Source of the DNA: Nocardioides insulae DSM 17944
GTDB lineage: Bacteria > Actinomycetota > Actinomycetes > Propionibacteriales > Nocardioidaceae
Length of the DNA stretch: 64,000 nt
Assembly: GCF_000422825.1 (NCBI RefSeq)
Contig: NZ_AUGU01000016.1
Location: forward strand, 62,001 to 126,000
Direction: 5' to 3'
Below the pieces are notes generated by a model that made no database searches, had not been told where the DNA came from, and saw only the letters and a program-made list of their open reading frames with translations. The translations under genes and the position numbers were made by a program. Positions within the stretch are counted from its first letter, which is position 1; every line of letters starts with the position of its first letter. Positions 28,440 to 35,874 of this stretch are shown piece by piece.

Positions 28440-28607
28440 ACAAGTCCAGACGTACACGTGACCGGGTACCCACGCGGCGATCGACCCTTCTTCCAGGGCG
28501 CGAGCCGATCGGGAAACTGCCCGAGGCCGCATCTGAGTTGCACGCTTGGTAGCCCACAGGTCACGTGTCTGCGGTGGCATTCGGAGTCCTTGAGTTCCGG
28601 ATGCCAC
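28440..28607 (+). ncRNA. Candidate Ms1/scr3559-like (6S-like) RNA
   Basis: The 354-bp gap 28305-28658 has no credible protein frame but has a promoter-like pair and a rod-like fold. ACACGTGACC (28454-28463) is perfectly complementary to 28559-28568. The helix continues as 28464-28470 with 28548-28555 (3-nt and 1-nt bulges) and then GCG/CGC (28474-28476 with 28543-28545), leaving a central open region, then a terminal 12-bp hairpin at 28574-28607. Ms1 RNA, which binds RNA polymerase core, is encoded beside this HAD/ssd neighbourhood in mycobacteria (MTS2823) and Streptomyces (scr3559) by my recollection. The identity rests on synteny plus visible pairing; no covariance test was done. Confidence 0.55.
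28574..28607 (+). terminator. Hairpin at 3' end of Ms1-like RNA
   Basis: 12-bp stem (28574-28585 with 28596-28607; one G-T pair) and 10-nt loop, without a T-run. It lies between convergent units, so it may also serve the Fic-like or HAD gene. Confidence 0.55.
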
Positions 28608-28658
28608 TTGCATGTCCGGCCTCTTCGCGGCTCGCGATTCCGACCGTCTCGGTCGGCC

Positions 28659-29465
28659 TCACCCGCCCGGCCGGCGACGTCGAGCCCCGGCCCAGAGCAC
28701 CCCGCCCACCGCGATCAGCCCGGTGACCGCCAGCGCCGCCAGGGTGGGGCCCGCCGGGGGGAGAGACATCCCGCTGCGCAGGGCCACCGGCTTGTTGAAC
28801 TCCAGGATCGGCCACTCCCGGGCGAGCGCGACCTTGCGGAGATCACGGTCCGGGTTGACCGCGGAGGGGTGTCCCACGGCCTCCAGCATGTGTACGTCGG
28901 TGCTCGAATCGCTGTAGGCGTAGCACTCGCCCAGGTCGTAGCCGAGGTCGTCGGCGAGCTGACGCACCGCGCGGGCCTTCTCCTCGGCGTAGGCGTAGTA
29001 GAGGATCTCGCCGGTGAACCGGCCGTCCTCGCCCACTCCCATCCGGGTGGCCACCACCCGGTCCGCGCCCAGCATGTCGCCGATCGGCTTGACCACCTCG
29101 ATCCCGCTGGTGGAGACGATGACGACATCGTGTCCCGCGAGCTTGTGCTCCTCGATCAACTGCACCGCTTCGACGTACACGAGCGGGTCGACGACGTTGT
29201 GCAGGGTGTCGGCGACGATCTCGCGGACCTGGGCGGCGTCCCATCCGGTGACCAGGTCAGACATGAAGTGGCGCATCTTCTCCATCTGGTCGTGGTCGGC
29301 GCCACCGACGCTGAAGACGAACTGCGAGTAGACCGACCGCAGCAGGGAGGCCCGGGAGATCAGCCCCCCGGCCTGGAAGGGCTTGCTGAAGGCCAGCGCG
29401 CTCGACTTGGCGATGATGGTCTTGTCGAGGTCGAAGAACGCGGCGGTACGTCGGCGGGTCGCCAT
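28659..29465 (-). CDS. HAD-IB family hydrolase (SerB-like) with C-terminal membrane anchor
   Basis: 268 residues. The N-terminal HAD motif I is FFDLDKTII, motif II is VIVSTSG, and the C-terminal acidic motif is YAYSDSSTDVHMLE. A hydrophobic tail (LAALAVTGLIAVGGVLWAG) followed by Arg residues suggests a C-terminal membrane anchor. Homologues next to ssd include Rv3661 and the Streptomyces morphological-differentiation protein (from memory). The substrate is probably a phosphoester, not established. Start ATG 29465 has -10 TACGAT 6 nt upstream and no proper Shine-Dalgarno spacing. Confidence 0.88.
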   Translation of the reverse strand: MATRRRTAAFFDLDKTIIAKSSALAFSKPFQAGGLISRASLLRSVYSQFVFSVGGADHDQMEKMRHFMSDLVTGWDAAQVREIVADTLHNVVDPLVYVEAVQLIEEHKLAGHDVVIVSTSGIEVVKPIGDMLGADRVVATRMGVGEDGRFTGEILYYAYAEEKARAVRQLADDLGYDLGECYAYSDSSTDVHMLEAVGHPSAVNPDRDLRKVALAREWPILEFNKPVALRSGMSLPPAGPTLAALAVTGLIAVGGVLWAGARRRRPGG

Positions 29466-29471
29466 GGCTCC

Positions 29472-29477
29472 ATCGTA
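29472..29477 (-). promoter_or_regulatory. -10 hexamer TACGAT, leaderless HAD hydrolase
   Basis: Minus strand, 6 nt before the ATG at 29465. Confidence 0.55.
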
Positions 29478-29650
29478 GGTGGCCCGACCTCGGCTCCGGT
29501 GTCTGGCCGGCACCCGCTGAGCGGCGGCCCATCGAGCCGTAAGAGCGGCTCGGGCCGGTGTCGTTCCACACTGCCGGAGTCCGACGCCGTTGTGCACACC
29601 AACGCCTTGGACCGGCCCTTCGGCGACCTCGGAGGATCGACCCTGGGCTC

Positions 29651-30724
29651 ATGACTCGTGCCCTCCTGATCACCGCCGACGACCTCCTCCGCGACGAGCT
29701 CCACCGACTGGCTGCCGCCGCCGGCACCGAGCTCGACACCTCGACCGATCCGGCCTCAGCGATGCGCACCTGGTCCTCGATGCCGCTCGTGCTGCTCGGC
29801 GCCGACCTGGCCGGGGAGTTGGGGCGGCTCCAGCCGGCCAGGCGGCCGGGGGTGCAGGTCGTCTGCTGGGGTGCGGCCGGTGAGGAGACCTTCCGGGCCG
29901 CCGTTCACGTGGGCGCCGAGAGCGTGGCCGAATTGCCCGAGGCATCGGTCTGGCTGGGCGACCTGCTGGCCGACGTCGGTGACTCGGTGCCCGCCCGGGG
30001 ACTGACCATCGGCGTCCTCGGCGGCGCCGGCGGGGCCGGCGCGACGACCTTCGCGAGCGCGCTCGGTCAGTGCGCCGGTCGGGCCGGTCCGACGGTGGTG
30101 ATCGACGCCGACCCGCTCGGGCCGGGAGTCGATCGGGTGCTGGGCGTGGAGGAGGCCGCCGGTGTGCGCTGGGGCGACCTGGCCGAGACCACCGGTCGAC
30201 TCGGCGGCCGATCCCTGCGGGACGCCCTGCCCCGCCGCCACGACCTGCGCGTGCTCGCCTGGGGCGCGGCGGAGGAGCGCAAGCTGCCCGCGACGGTCGC
30301 CCGGGAGGTGCTTGCCGCGGCCCGACGCGGGCATGACACCGTGGTGCTCGACCTGCCTCGTGCCGGAGACGTGGTCACCGCCGATCTCCGCGGCCGATGC
30401 GACCTGGTGGTCATCGTGGTGCCGCCGACCATCACGGGGGTCGCTTCGTCGGCACGGATTGCCGCGGAGCTCCCGGACGCGGAGCGGCTCCGTCTCCTCG
30501 TCCGCGGTCGGGGCGCCGACCCGGCGCAGATCGCCCGCGCAGTGGGCGTGCCTGCAGTGACGTCGATGACTGATCAGCGCGGGCTGCGCGAATCGATCGA
30601 CCTCGGCCTCGGGCCGATGCGTGCGACGCGCGGGCCGTTGGCGAGGGCCGCTGCGGAGGTGTTGGCGCACGCGAGTCTCCGCGGCGCCGGTCTGCAGCAC
30701 GAGACCAGGAGCGAGGCGGCATGA
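29651..30724 (+). CDS. ssd: Ssd: MinD/septum-site-determining-like P-loop protein
   Basis: 357 residues. An N-terminal receiver-like half precedes an ATPase-like half whose loop reads GVLGGAGGAGATTFA (about residues 119-133). The canonical KGGxGK Lys residues are replaced by Gly, as in the mycobacterial Ssd group, so nucleotide hydrolysis may be lost. DADPLGPGVDRVLG follows as the MinD-like switch region. It heads the tad operon (4-bp overlap with tadA) and corresponds to Rv3660c and to TadZ/CpaE-type localisation factors. Probable role: placing the pilus machine or affecting septation (inference). Confidence 0.85.
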   Translation: MTRALLITADDLLRDELHRLAAAAGTELDTSTDPASAMRTWSSMPLVLLGADLAGELGRLQPARRPGVQVVCWGAAGEETFRAAVHVGAESVAELPEASVWLGDLLADVGDSVPARGLTIGVLGGAGGAGATTFASALGQCAGRAGPTVVIDADPLGPGVDRVLGVEEAAGVRWGDLAETTGRLGGRSLRDALPRRHDLRVLAWGAAEERKLPATVAREVLAAARRGHDTVVLDLPRAGDVVTADLRGRCDLVVIVVPPTITGVASSARIAAELPDAERLRLLVRGRGADPAQIARAVGVPAVTSMTDQRGLRESIDLGLGPMRATRGPLARAAAEVLAHASLRGAGLQHETRSEAA

Positions 30725-31881
30725 GGCCCCCCGCGCTCGACCTCGCGCCGGAGGTGGTGGAGACGGTGCGGGAGCGGCTCGCCCGGACTCCCGGCGACCT
30801 GACACCGCACCGGGTGGCCGAGGCGCTCCGGGCCGCCGGGCGCCCGGTGGGCGATGCGACGGTGATCGCCGTCTACGACGAACTTCGACGCGACGTCGTC
30901 GGCGCCGGTCCTCTCGATCCGCTCCTCCGGCTCGCCGGAGTCACCGACGTGCTGGTCAACGGTCCCGACGCGGTCTATCTCGATCGCGGCGGCGGTCTCG
31001 AGCTGAGCCCGGTGACCTTCCCCGACGACGCGGCCGTCCGCCGGCTGGCCCAGCGTCTCGCGGCCGGCGCAGGCCGCCGACTCGACGACGCCGCACCGCA
31101 TTGTGACCTCCGGTTGCCCGACGGCACCCGGTTCCACGCCGTGCTGGCCCCGCTGGCTCGGCCGGGCACGGTGATCTCCCTGCGGGTGCCACCGCGACGC
31201 GCGTTCACCCTGGCCGAGCTGATCGCGGCGGGCACGGTCGACGCGCGGCTCGCGGAGGTGCTGCGGGCGTTGGTCAACTCGCGCCGGGCCTTCCTCATCA
31301 GCGGCGGCACCGGGAGCGGGAAGACCACGTTGCTCGCCGCACTGCTCTCGCTGGTGCCCCCGCAGGAGCGGTTGGTGCTGGTCGAGGACGCCTCCGAGCT
31401 GCGCCCGGATCATCCCCACGTCGTGGGCCTCGAGGCGCGGCCGGCCAACATCGAGGGTGCCGGGGCCATCCAGCTACGCACCCTGGTGCGTCAGGCCCTC
31501 CGGATGCGCCCGGATCGGCTGGTGGTCGGCGAGGTCCGCGGGGGTGAGGTGGTCGACCTGTTGGCGGCTCTCAACACCGGTCACGAGGGCGGCTGCGGCA
31601 CCCTCCATGCCAACTCGGCTCTCGACGTCCCGGCGCGGATCGAGGCGCTCGCCCTGGCCGCCGGGCTCGGCCGGGAGGCCGCCCACAGTCAGTTGGCGTC
31701 GGGCGTGGACGTCGTGTTGCACCTGTCCCGGGGCCGCGACCGGGTGCGCCGGCTCGAGCAGATCGGAGTGCCCCTCCGGGACGAGTCGGGTCTGGTCACC
31801 ATGGCCGCTGCCGTCCAGGTCGGCCCGGCAGGGCCGGAGGAGGGGGCCGGGGCCGGTCGGTTGGCGGAGCTGCTCCGGTGA
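30721..31881 (+). CDS. tadA: TadA/CpaF-type pilus assembly ATPase
   Basis: 386-residue secretion ATPase of the GspE superfamily. Walker A GGTGSGKTTLL is at about 195-205, the Asp box is LVLVEDASELRPDHP, Walker B is LVVGEVRGGEVVDLL, and the His box is GTLHANSALDVPAR. It powers assembly of Flp-type pili in the membrane with TadB and TadC. It overlaps ssd and tadB by 4 bp each. The length is typical for the actinobacterial form. Confidence 0.95.
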   Translation: MRPPALDLAPEVVETVRERLARTPGDLTPHRVAEALRAAGRPVGDATVIAVYDELRRDVVGAGPLDPLLRLAGVTDVLVNGPDAVYLDRGGGLELSPVTFPDDAAVRRLAQRLAAGAGRRLDDAAPHCDLRLPDGTRFHAVLAPLARPGTVISLRVPPRRAFTLAELIAAGTVDARLAEVLRALVNSRRAFLISGGTGSGKTTLLAALLSLVPPQERLVLVEDASELRPDHPHVVGLEARPANIEGAGAIQLRTLVRQALRMRPDRLVVGEVRGGEVVDLLAALNTGHEGGCGTLHANSALDVPARIEALALAAGLGREAAHSQLASGVDVVLHLSRGRDRVRRLEQIGVPLRDESGLVTMAAAVQVGPAGPEEGAGAGRLAELLR

Positions 31882-32753
31882 GCGGGTCCCTCACGGCCAC
31901 GGCCACGGCCACGGCCAAGGCGCTCGGGCTGGTCGGGCCGGGCGACCTCACCCCGTCCCCGGCGTGGGCCGCACTGAGCGCGGCGGCAGCCGTGGGGCTG
32001 CTGCTGGCACCGCGCCGGGAGCCGGTCGTCCCCTCGACCACCCGCCGGGATGAGGGAAGACGCGGGGGCCGCCGGATGCTTGCCCGACGGGTCGGGCTTG
32101 CGACCGCACTACCGGTGACGGCAGCCCTTCTGGTGGCTCCGGAGGTGGTGCCCGTCGTCATCGTCGCGGTGCTGGCGGCCCTCGGCGGCTGGGCGCTGTG
32201 GCGCCGTCGCGAGGGACGAGTGGCAGCAGCGCGGAACTCCGCACGCGTCGTCGAGCTCTGCGAGCAGCTGGCCGCCGAGCTCGCCGCCGGTCAACCTCCC
32301 GACCAGGCCCTCGCCCGGGCCGCTGCCGAGTGGTCGTTTCTGGCACCGGCGTCCGAGGCCGCGCGGATGGGGGCCGACGTGCCGGGCGCACTGCGGCGCC
32401 TCGCCGCTGCGCCCGGCACCGCCGAATTGCGGTGGGTCGCGGCTGCCTGGCAGGTGGCACACCGCACGGGCCAGGGTCTGGCTGATTCGGTCGACCGGGT
32501 GGCGGTCGAACTTCGCGCCGGGCAGGCCACCCAGCGGGTGGTGGCCGGCGAGCTCGCCTCGGCCCGGGCCACCGCGCGCCTCGTCGCGGTCCTCCCGTTG
32601 GGAGCCCTGGTGATGGGGTCGGGGATGGGCGGTGACCCGTGGCACTTCCTCCTCCACACGCCGGTGGGCCTGGGCTGCCTGGCGGCCGGGCTCCTGCTCG
32701 GCTGGTTGGGGTTGTGGTGGATCGAGAGCATCGCCCGCGGGGTGGGCCGATGA
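31878..32753 (+). CDS. tadB: TadB-like type II secretion F-domain protein
   Basis: 291 residues. An N-terminal Ala-rich membrane region precedes a cytosolic T2SSF domain (AGQPPDQALARAAAE, PGALRRLAAAPG) and two C-terminal membrane helices. It is an inner-membrane platform for the Tad pilus. GTG start overlaps the tadA stop. The stop overlaps the tadC start (ATGA). Confidence 0.87.
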   Translation: MSGSLTATATATAKALGLVGPGDLTPSPAWAALSAAAAVGLLLAPRREPVVPSTTRRDEGRRGGRRMLARRVGLATALPVTAALLVAPEVVPVVIVAVLAALGGWALWRRREGRVAAARNSARVVELCEQLAAELAAGQPPDQALARAAAEWSFLAPASEAARMGADVPGALRRLAAAPGTAELRWVAAAWQVAHRTGQGLADSVDRVAVELRAGQATQRVVAGELASARATARLVAVLPLGALVMGSGMGGDPWHFLLHTPVGLGCLAAGLLLGWLGLWWIESIARGVGR

Positions 32754-33508
32754 CCTGGGTCGCGGTGATTGCCGTCGCGCTGTCGGTGCTGGCTGCGGTG
32801 CCTCCGTCGCGTCTCGTGCGGACGACCGGGCGAGGCCGGCTGGTTCAGGTCGCTCAGGGTGCTGGTGTGGCTGGCCCAGGTGGTGGGCAGGGCGCGAACG
32901 AGAGTGACTGGATGACCAGGCACCGGCTGGTCTGGTCGATCCTGGCCGGCCTCGGTGCCTTTGCCTTGCTGCGCGGGCCGTCCGGTGCAGTGGCCGGTGC
33001 GGTGCTGGGCGTCGGATGTTGGCTGGTGATCTCACGGGCGGAGCCTGCTCACCAGCGCGCCGAGCGGGAGCAACTGCAGCGAGACCTCCCGCACGTCGTC
33101 CGGCTGCTGGCCGCCGCGCTGGCGGCCGGCGCGTCCCCGGTGACGGCCCTGGCAGCGATCGCCCAGGCGATGCCCGGCGTGGTGGAGCGGAGGCTCGCCA
33201 GGGTCGTGGCCCAACTCCGGCTCGGGGCCGACCCGGCCGAGGTCTGGCGCGATCTCGCCGCCGAACCGGCGCTCGCCCCGCTCGGTCGATCCCTGGCCCG
33301 CGCCCACCTCACCGGTGCCCCGGTCGCCATCGCGGTCGAACGGCTCGCCGAAGATCTCGCCAGGAGTGCCCGGGCGGACGTCGAGGACCGGGCCCGAGCG
33401 GTCGGCGTCCGAGCCGCTGTGCCCCTGGGGCTGTGCCTCCTCCCAGCCTTCGTCCTGATCGGCATCGTCCCGCTGGTGGCGGGTCTGTTCAGCCAGTTCT
33501 CCTTCTGA
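32750..33508 (+). CDS. tadC: TadC-like type II secretion F-domain protein
   Basis: 252 residues. Hydrophobic N-terminus, then a T2SSF domain (LAAGASPVTALAAIAQAMPG; APLGRSLARAHLTGAPVAIA are the cores) and a C-terminal helix pair ending in SQFSF. It is the second membrane platform protein. Its TGA stop lies inside the first copy of a 9-bp tandem repeat. An earlier in-frame start at 32639 is rejected because ATG 32750 overlaps the tadB stop. Confidence 0.87.
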   Translation: MTWVAVIAVALSVLAAVPPSRLVRTTGRGRLVQVAQGAGVAGPGGGQGANESDWMTRHRLVWSILAGLGAFALLRGPSGAVAGAVLGVGCWLVISRAEPAHQRAEREQLQRDLPHVVRLLAAALAAGASPVTALAAIAQAMPGVVERRLARVVAQLRLGADPAEVWRDLAAEPALAPLGRSLARAHLTGAPVAIAVERLAEDLARSARADVEDRARAVGVRAAVPLGLCLLPAFVLIGIVPLVAGLFSQFSF

Positions 33509-33583
33509 CTGACCCGACTGACCCGACTGACCCGACTGACCCGACTGACCCGACTGACCCGACTGACCCGACTGACCCGACTG
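33507..33583. repeat. 9-bp tandem repeat GACTGACCC, 8 copies, starting in tadC stop codon
   Basis: Eight perfect copies at 33507-33578 plus a partial GACTG. The repeat length is a multiple of three. Past the tadC stop the frame would read Leu-Thr-Arg repeats. Copy number is likely to vary between strains (inference). Confidence 0.95.
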
Positions 33584-33710
33584 GCTGCGTGGCTGACGGA
33601 GTGGCGGCCCTTGTGACGTCCGAACTCCGACCCGGGTAGGCCATGATGTGAGCCCGCCGGGTCGACCGGCCTCGGACTCGGGCTGAGGTCACCTCTGGGC
33701 CCTGCGCGCT

Positions 33711-33811
33711 CGACCTCGCTCATGTCGGTCCCGCCATGACCGCCCGACCTCGCTCATGTCGGTCCCGCCATGACCGCCCGACCTCGCCATGTCGGTCCCG
33801 CCATGACCGCC
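33711..33811. repeat. 34-bp tandem repeat, three copies
   Basis: Units at 33711, 33745 and 33779 share CGACCTCG(CTC)ATGTCGG followed by TCCCGCCATGACCGCC. The third is one base shorter. No gene is associated. Confidence 0.9.
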
Positions 33812-33830
33812 CGGGTCGCCCGACTCGTCC

Positions 33831-33892
33831 GGGGTGGTTCGGCTCGTCCGGCGTGGTTCGGGGTGGTTCGGGGTGGTTCGGCGTGGGTCGGC
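33831..33892. repeat. 10-bp GTGGTTCGGG-type tandem repeat
   Basis: GTGGTTCGG occurs at 33834, 33853, 33863 and 33873, with a variant GTGGGTCGG at 33883. This is the third repeat type in the gap 33509-34115. The rest of the gap (33893-34100) shows no supported gene. Confidence 0.85.
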
Positions 33893-34115
33893 GGTGGTGC
33901 GGGCAGAGACTCGAGGGCCCCGGCGGCGATGGTGCGCGCTGTGTAGCGCGGCGCCGCATTCGGGCGAGATCTGCTCCTCGGGCCGGTTGGCCTTCACTCG
34001 GTGGCACCGGGAGCCGCCTCTCCACAGTTCCATCTCCGGACGTCGCCGCTGCCCTCCCCGCGGGCGAAGGTCGAGGTCAACGGCCGCATCGGGCGGCCGC
34101 CACCGAGGAGGACCG

Positions 34116-34310
34116 ATGACACATCTGACCAAGCGGCTGGCCCGTCGCCACCTGGACGAGCGGGGGATCACGACGGCCGAGTACGCCGTCGGCACTGCCG
34201 CGGGAGCGGGCCTGGCGGGGCTGCTCTACACGCTGCTCACCGGGGGTTTCGGCAAGACCCTGCTCACGACCCTGTTCGACCACGTCATGTCGTTGCTGGG
34301 CATCAAGTGA
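34116..34310 (+). CDS. Small Flp-like pilin (DUF4244 type)
   Basis: 64 residues. A basic leader is followed by the processing-like site ERGITTAEYAVG, with Glu five residues after the Gly, then a hydrophobic helix (AGLAGLLYTLLTGGF). This is the actinobacterial counterpart of Rv3656c. Strong GAGGAGG lies 5 nt upstream of the ATG. Likely the major pilin of the Tad system, cleaved by a prepilin peptidase that is not in the window. It overlaps the next gene by 4 bp. Confidence 0.88.
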   Translation: MTHLTKRLARRHLDERGITTAEYAVGTAAGAGLAGLLYTLLTGGFGKTLLTTLFDHVMSLLGIK

Positions 34311-34735
34311 GCGCAGCGGGGACCGTCCGGGCACGCCTGCGCTCGCGATTCTCGAGCGCCGGTGATCACGGGGCGGCGACGGCGGAGCTGGTGATGATGC
34401 TCCCCATGCTGGTCGCCGTCACCGTCGGTCTGGTGTGGCTGCTCTCCGTCGGCACGGCACAATTGCGCACCATCGACGCCGCGCGTGAGACGGCCCGGGC
34501 GGTCGCCCGCGGCGATGACCGTGCCGCGGCAGTGGCCCGTGGCGTGCGTGTCGGGCCCGAGGGGACCCGCGTGCGGGTGAGCGCCGACGACGATCTGGTC
34601 ACCGTGGATGCTTCGGCTCGGGTGACCGGGCCGGGCGGGTTGTTCCGGTTCGTCGGCGGCGTCACGGTGCGGGCCGAGGCAGTCGCCGCGGCCGAGGAGG
34701 GCTCGGTCAGTTGGTCGGGCGGAGCGGGGTCGTGA
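34307..34735 (+). CDS. TadE-like minor pilin/pseudopilin
   Basis: 142 residues. The N-terminal GDHGAATAELVMMLPMLVAV is the TadE-type signature: a Gly-Ala cleavage area, Glu and a hydrophobic helix. An exported beta-rich domain follows (VRVSADDDLVTVDASARV). The GTG overlaps the pilin stop. It corresponds to Rv3655c by order. Confidence 0.85.
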   Translation: MSAAGTVRARLRSRFSSAGDHGAATAELVMMLPMLVAVTVGLVWLLSVGTAQLRTIDAARETARAVARGDDRAAAVARGVRVGPEGTRVRVSADDDLVTVDASARVTGPGGLFRFVGGVTVRAEAVAAAEEGSVSWSGGAGS

Positions 34736-35295
34736 GCGGTCGAACGGGCGGCCGGCCCTGTCGCCCCCCGGCAGGCCGGCCGGGCCGGCCGGGCCGCGTC
34801 GGAGGCGGAGTCCGAGGCGTCGACCAAGGCGTCGCCGAAGACGCGGCCCGAGGCGCATCCCCATCCCACATTCACGAGCGCCGACGACGTGGTCCGCAGG
34901 CGCCGCTGCACCGATGCCATGGCCTGGTGGGACGCGGCGAGAGAGGGTCGGTGACCGTCTTCGCCACCGCCTGTCTCGGCCTCCTGCTGGTGTTGGGCGC
35001 GGCACTGGGGGTCGTCGCGGCGATGTTCGTCGGTCATCGCACTGCCCAGGCGGCGGCCGATCTGTCGGCCCTGGCAGCGGCCGGTGCGGTCGGGAGGGGT
35101 GAGGACCCCTGTGGGGTCGCCGCCGAGGTGGCCGGACGCAACCGCGGTGACCTGACCACCTGCGAGGTATCGGGGCTCGAGGTGGTCGTCACGGTCACGG
35201 TGCCCGGGCCGGGCTGGCTGGGTCAGACCGGTGATCTGCAAGGTCAGGCGCGTGCCGGACCAGTGACCGCCCCTCAATCGGGGCACCCCCGCTGA
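34732..35295 (+). CDS. TadE/TadG-like secreted protein (Rv3654c family)
   Basis: 187 residues from the overlapping GTG. The family core begins at about residue 72 with GERGSVTVFATACLGLLLVL and QAAADLSALAAAGA, followed by a Cys-containing exported domain (two Cys near GEDPCGV and LTTCEV). The first about 70 residues are Arg/Gly/Pro-rich and unlike the family, so the real start may be a later GTG near 34924 (LVGRGERGS), though no Shine-Dalgarno is seen there. Last gene of the tad operon. Confidence 0.72.
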   Translation: MSGRTGGRPCRPPAGRPGRPGRVGGGVRGVDQGVAEDAARGASPSHIHERRRRGPQAPLHRCHGLVGRGERGSVTVFATACLGLLLVLGAALGVVAAMFVGHRTAQAAADLSALAAAGAVGRGEDPCGVAAEVAGRNRGDLTTCEVSGLEVVVTVTVPGPGWLGQTGDLQGQARAGPVTAPQSGHPR

Positions 35296-35457
35296 CGTTT
35301 GACCGGGATGCCGCGTTCGGCCCAAGGGAGGGGATGAGGGCACTCAGCCGCCGCCGGCGAGACCGACGCACCGGATCCGAGCCCGCGCGGACAGGAATCG
35401 GGCCGCGGGAGGAGGAAGAGGGAAGAGGAAGGAGGGTGTTCGGGCGAGAGGTGCTGG

Positions 35458-35823
35458 TCAGGACGGTGTCTCGCCGCGCGGCGGCCCCTGCTCCCGTGGC
35501 GCCTCCGGGGGTCCCGGGGGTGCCGGGGGTGCTTCCCGCTCAGGACGGTCCGCGACCTCAGCCTCCCCCTGCTCCTTCTTCAGCCGGGCGAGCTGCCTGG
35601 CGTCGCGCCGACGCTGGAGCCCCTGTCTGGTGCCCACCTTGGTCAGCCAGAGGCCGAGGAGCACCGCCAGTCCGGCGAAGGTGCCGAGCAGGAAGATGGT
35701 GGTGGCCCCCAGCTCCAGGCCGAGCATGGTCGCTGGGTCCGCCCCGTTGTCGCTGGTGGTCACGATGCCGAGCGCCAACACGACGACGCCGACGCCGAGG
35801 AGCACGAGCCCGAGGGGGAGCAT
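35458..35823 (-). CDS. Small two-TM membrane protein with charged tail
   Basis: 121 residues. Two hydrophobic helices (LPLGLVLLGVGVVVLALGI; the second contains TTIFLLGTFAGLAVLLGLW), then a basic cluster and a Pro/Glu-rich tail. No family is recognised with confidence; the topology is LapA-like. The ATG at 35823 has -10 TAGGCT 6 nt upstream. It follows the helicase gene on the same strand but likely has its own promoter. Confidence 0.7.
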   Translation of the reverse strand: MLPLGLVLLGVGVVVLALGIVTTSDNGADPATMLGLELGATTIFLLGTFAGLAVLLGLWLTKVGTRQGLQRRRDARQLARLKKEQGEAEVADRPEREAPPAPPGPPEAPREQGPPRGETPS

Positions 35824-35829
35824 GTGCCG

Positions 35830-35835
35830 AGCCTA
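35830..35835 (-). promoter_or_regulatory. -10 hexamer TAGGCT, leaderless membrane protein
   Basis: Minus strand, 6 nt before the ATG at 35823. Confidence 0.5.
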
Positions 35836-35874
35836 CGTCGGGGGACGAGCGCCGGGTGGCTCCGAAGCCGAGCC

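Noticed and set aside
33049..33723. Minus-strand frame with Val-Ser-Arg repeats
   Set aside because: It is the reverse reading of the 9-bp repeat and of tadC, with no start signal.
33507..33892. CRISPR array
   Set aside because: The repeats are directly adjacent with no unique spacers, and units are too short or too few.
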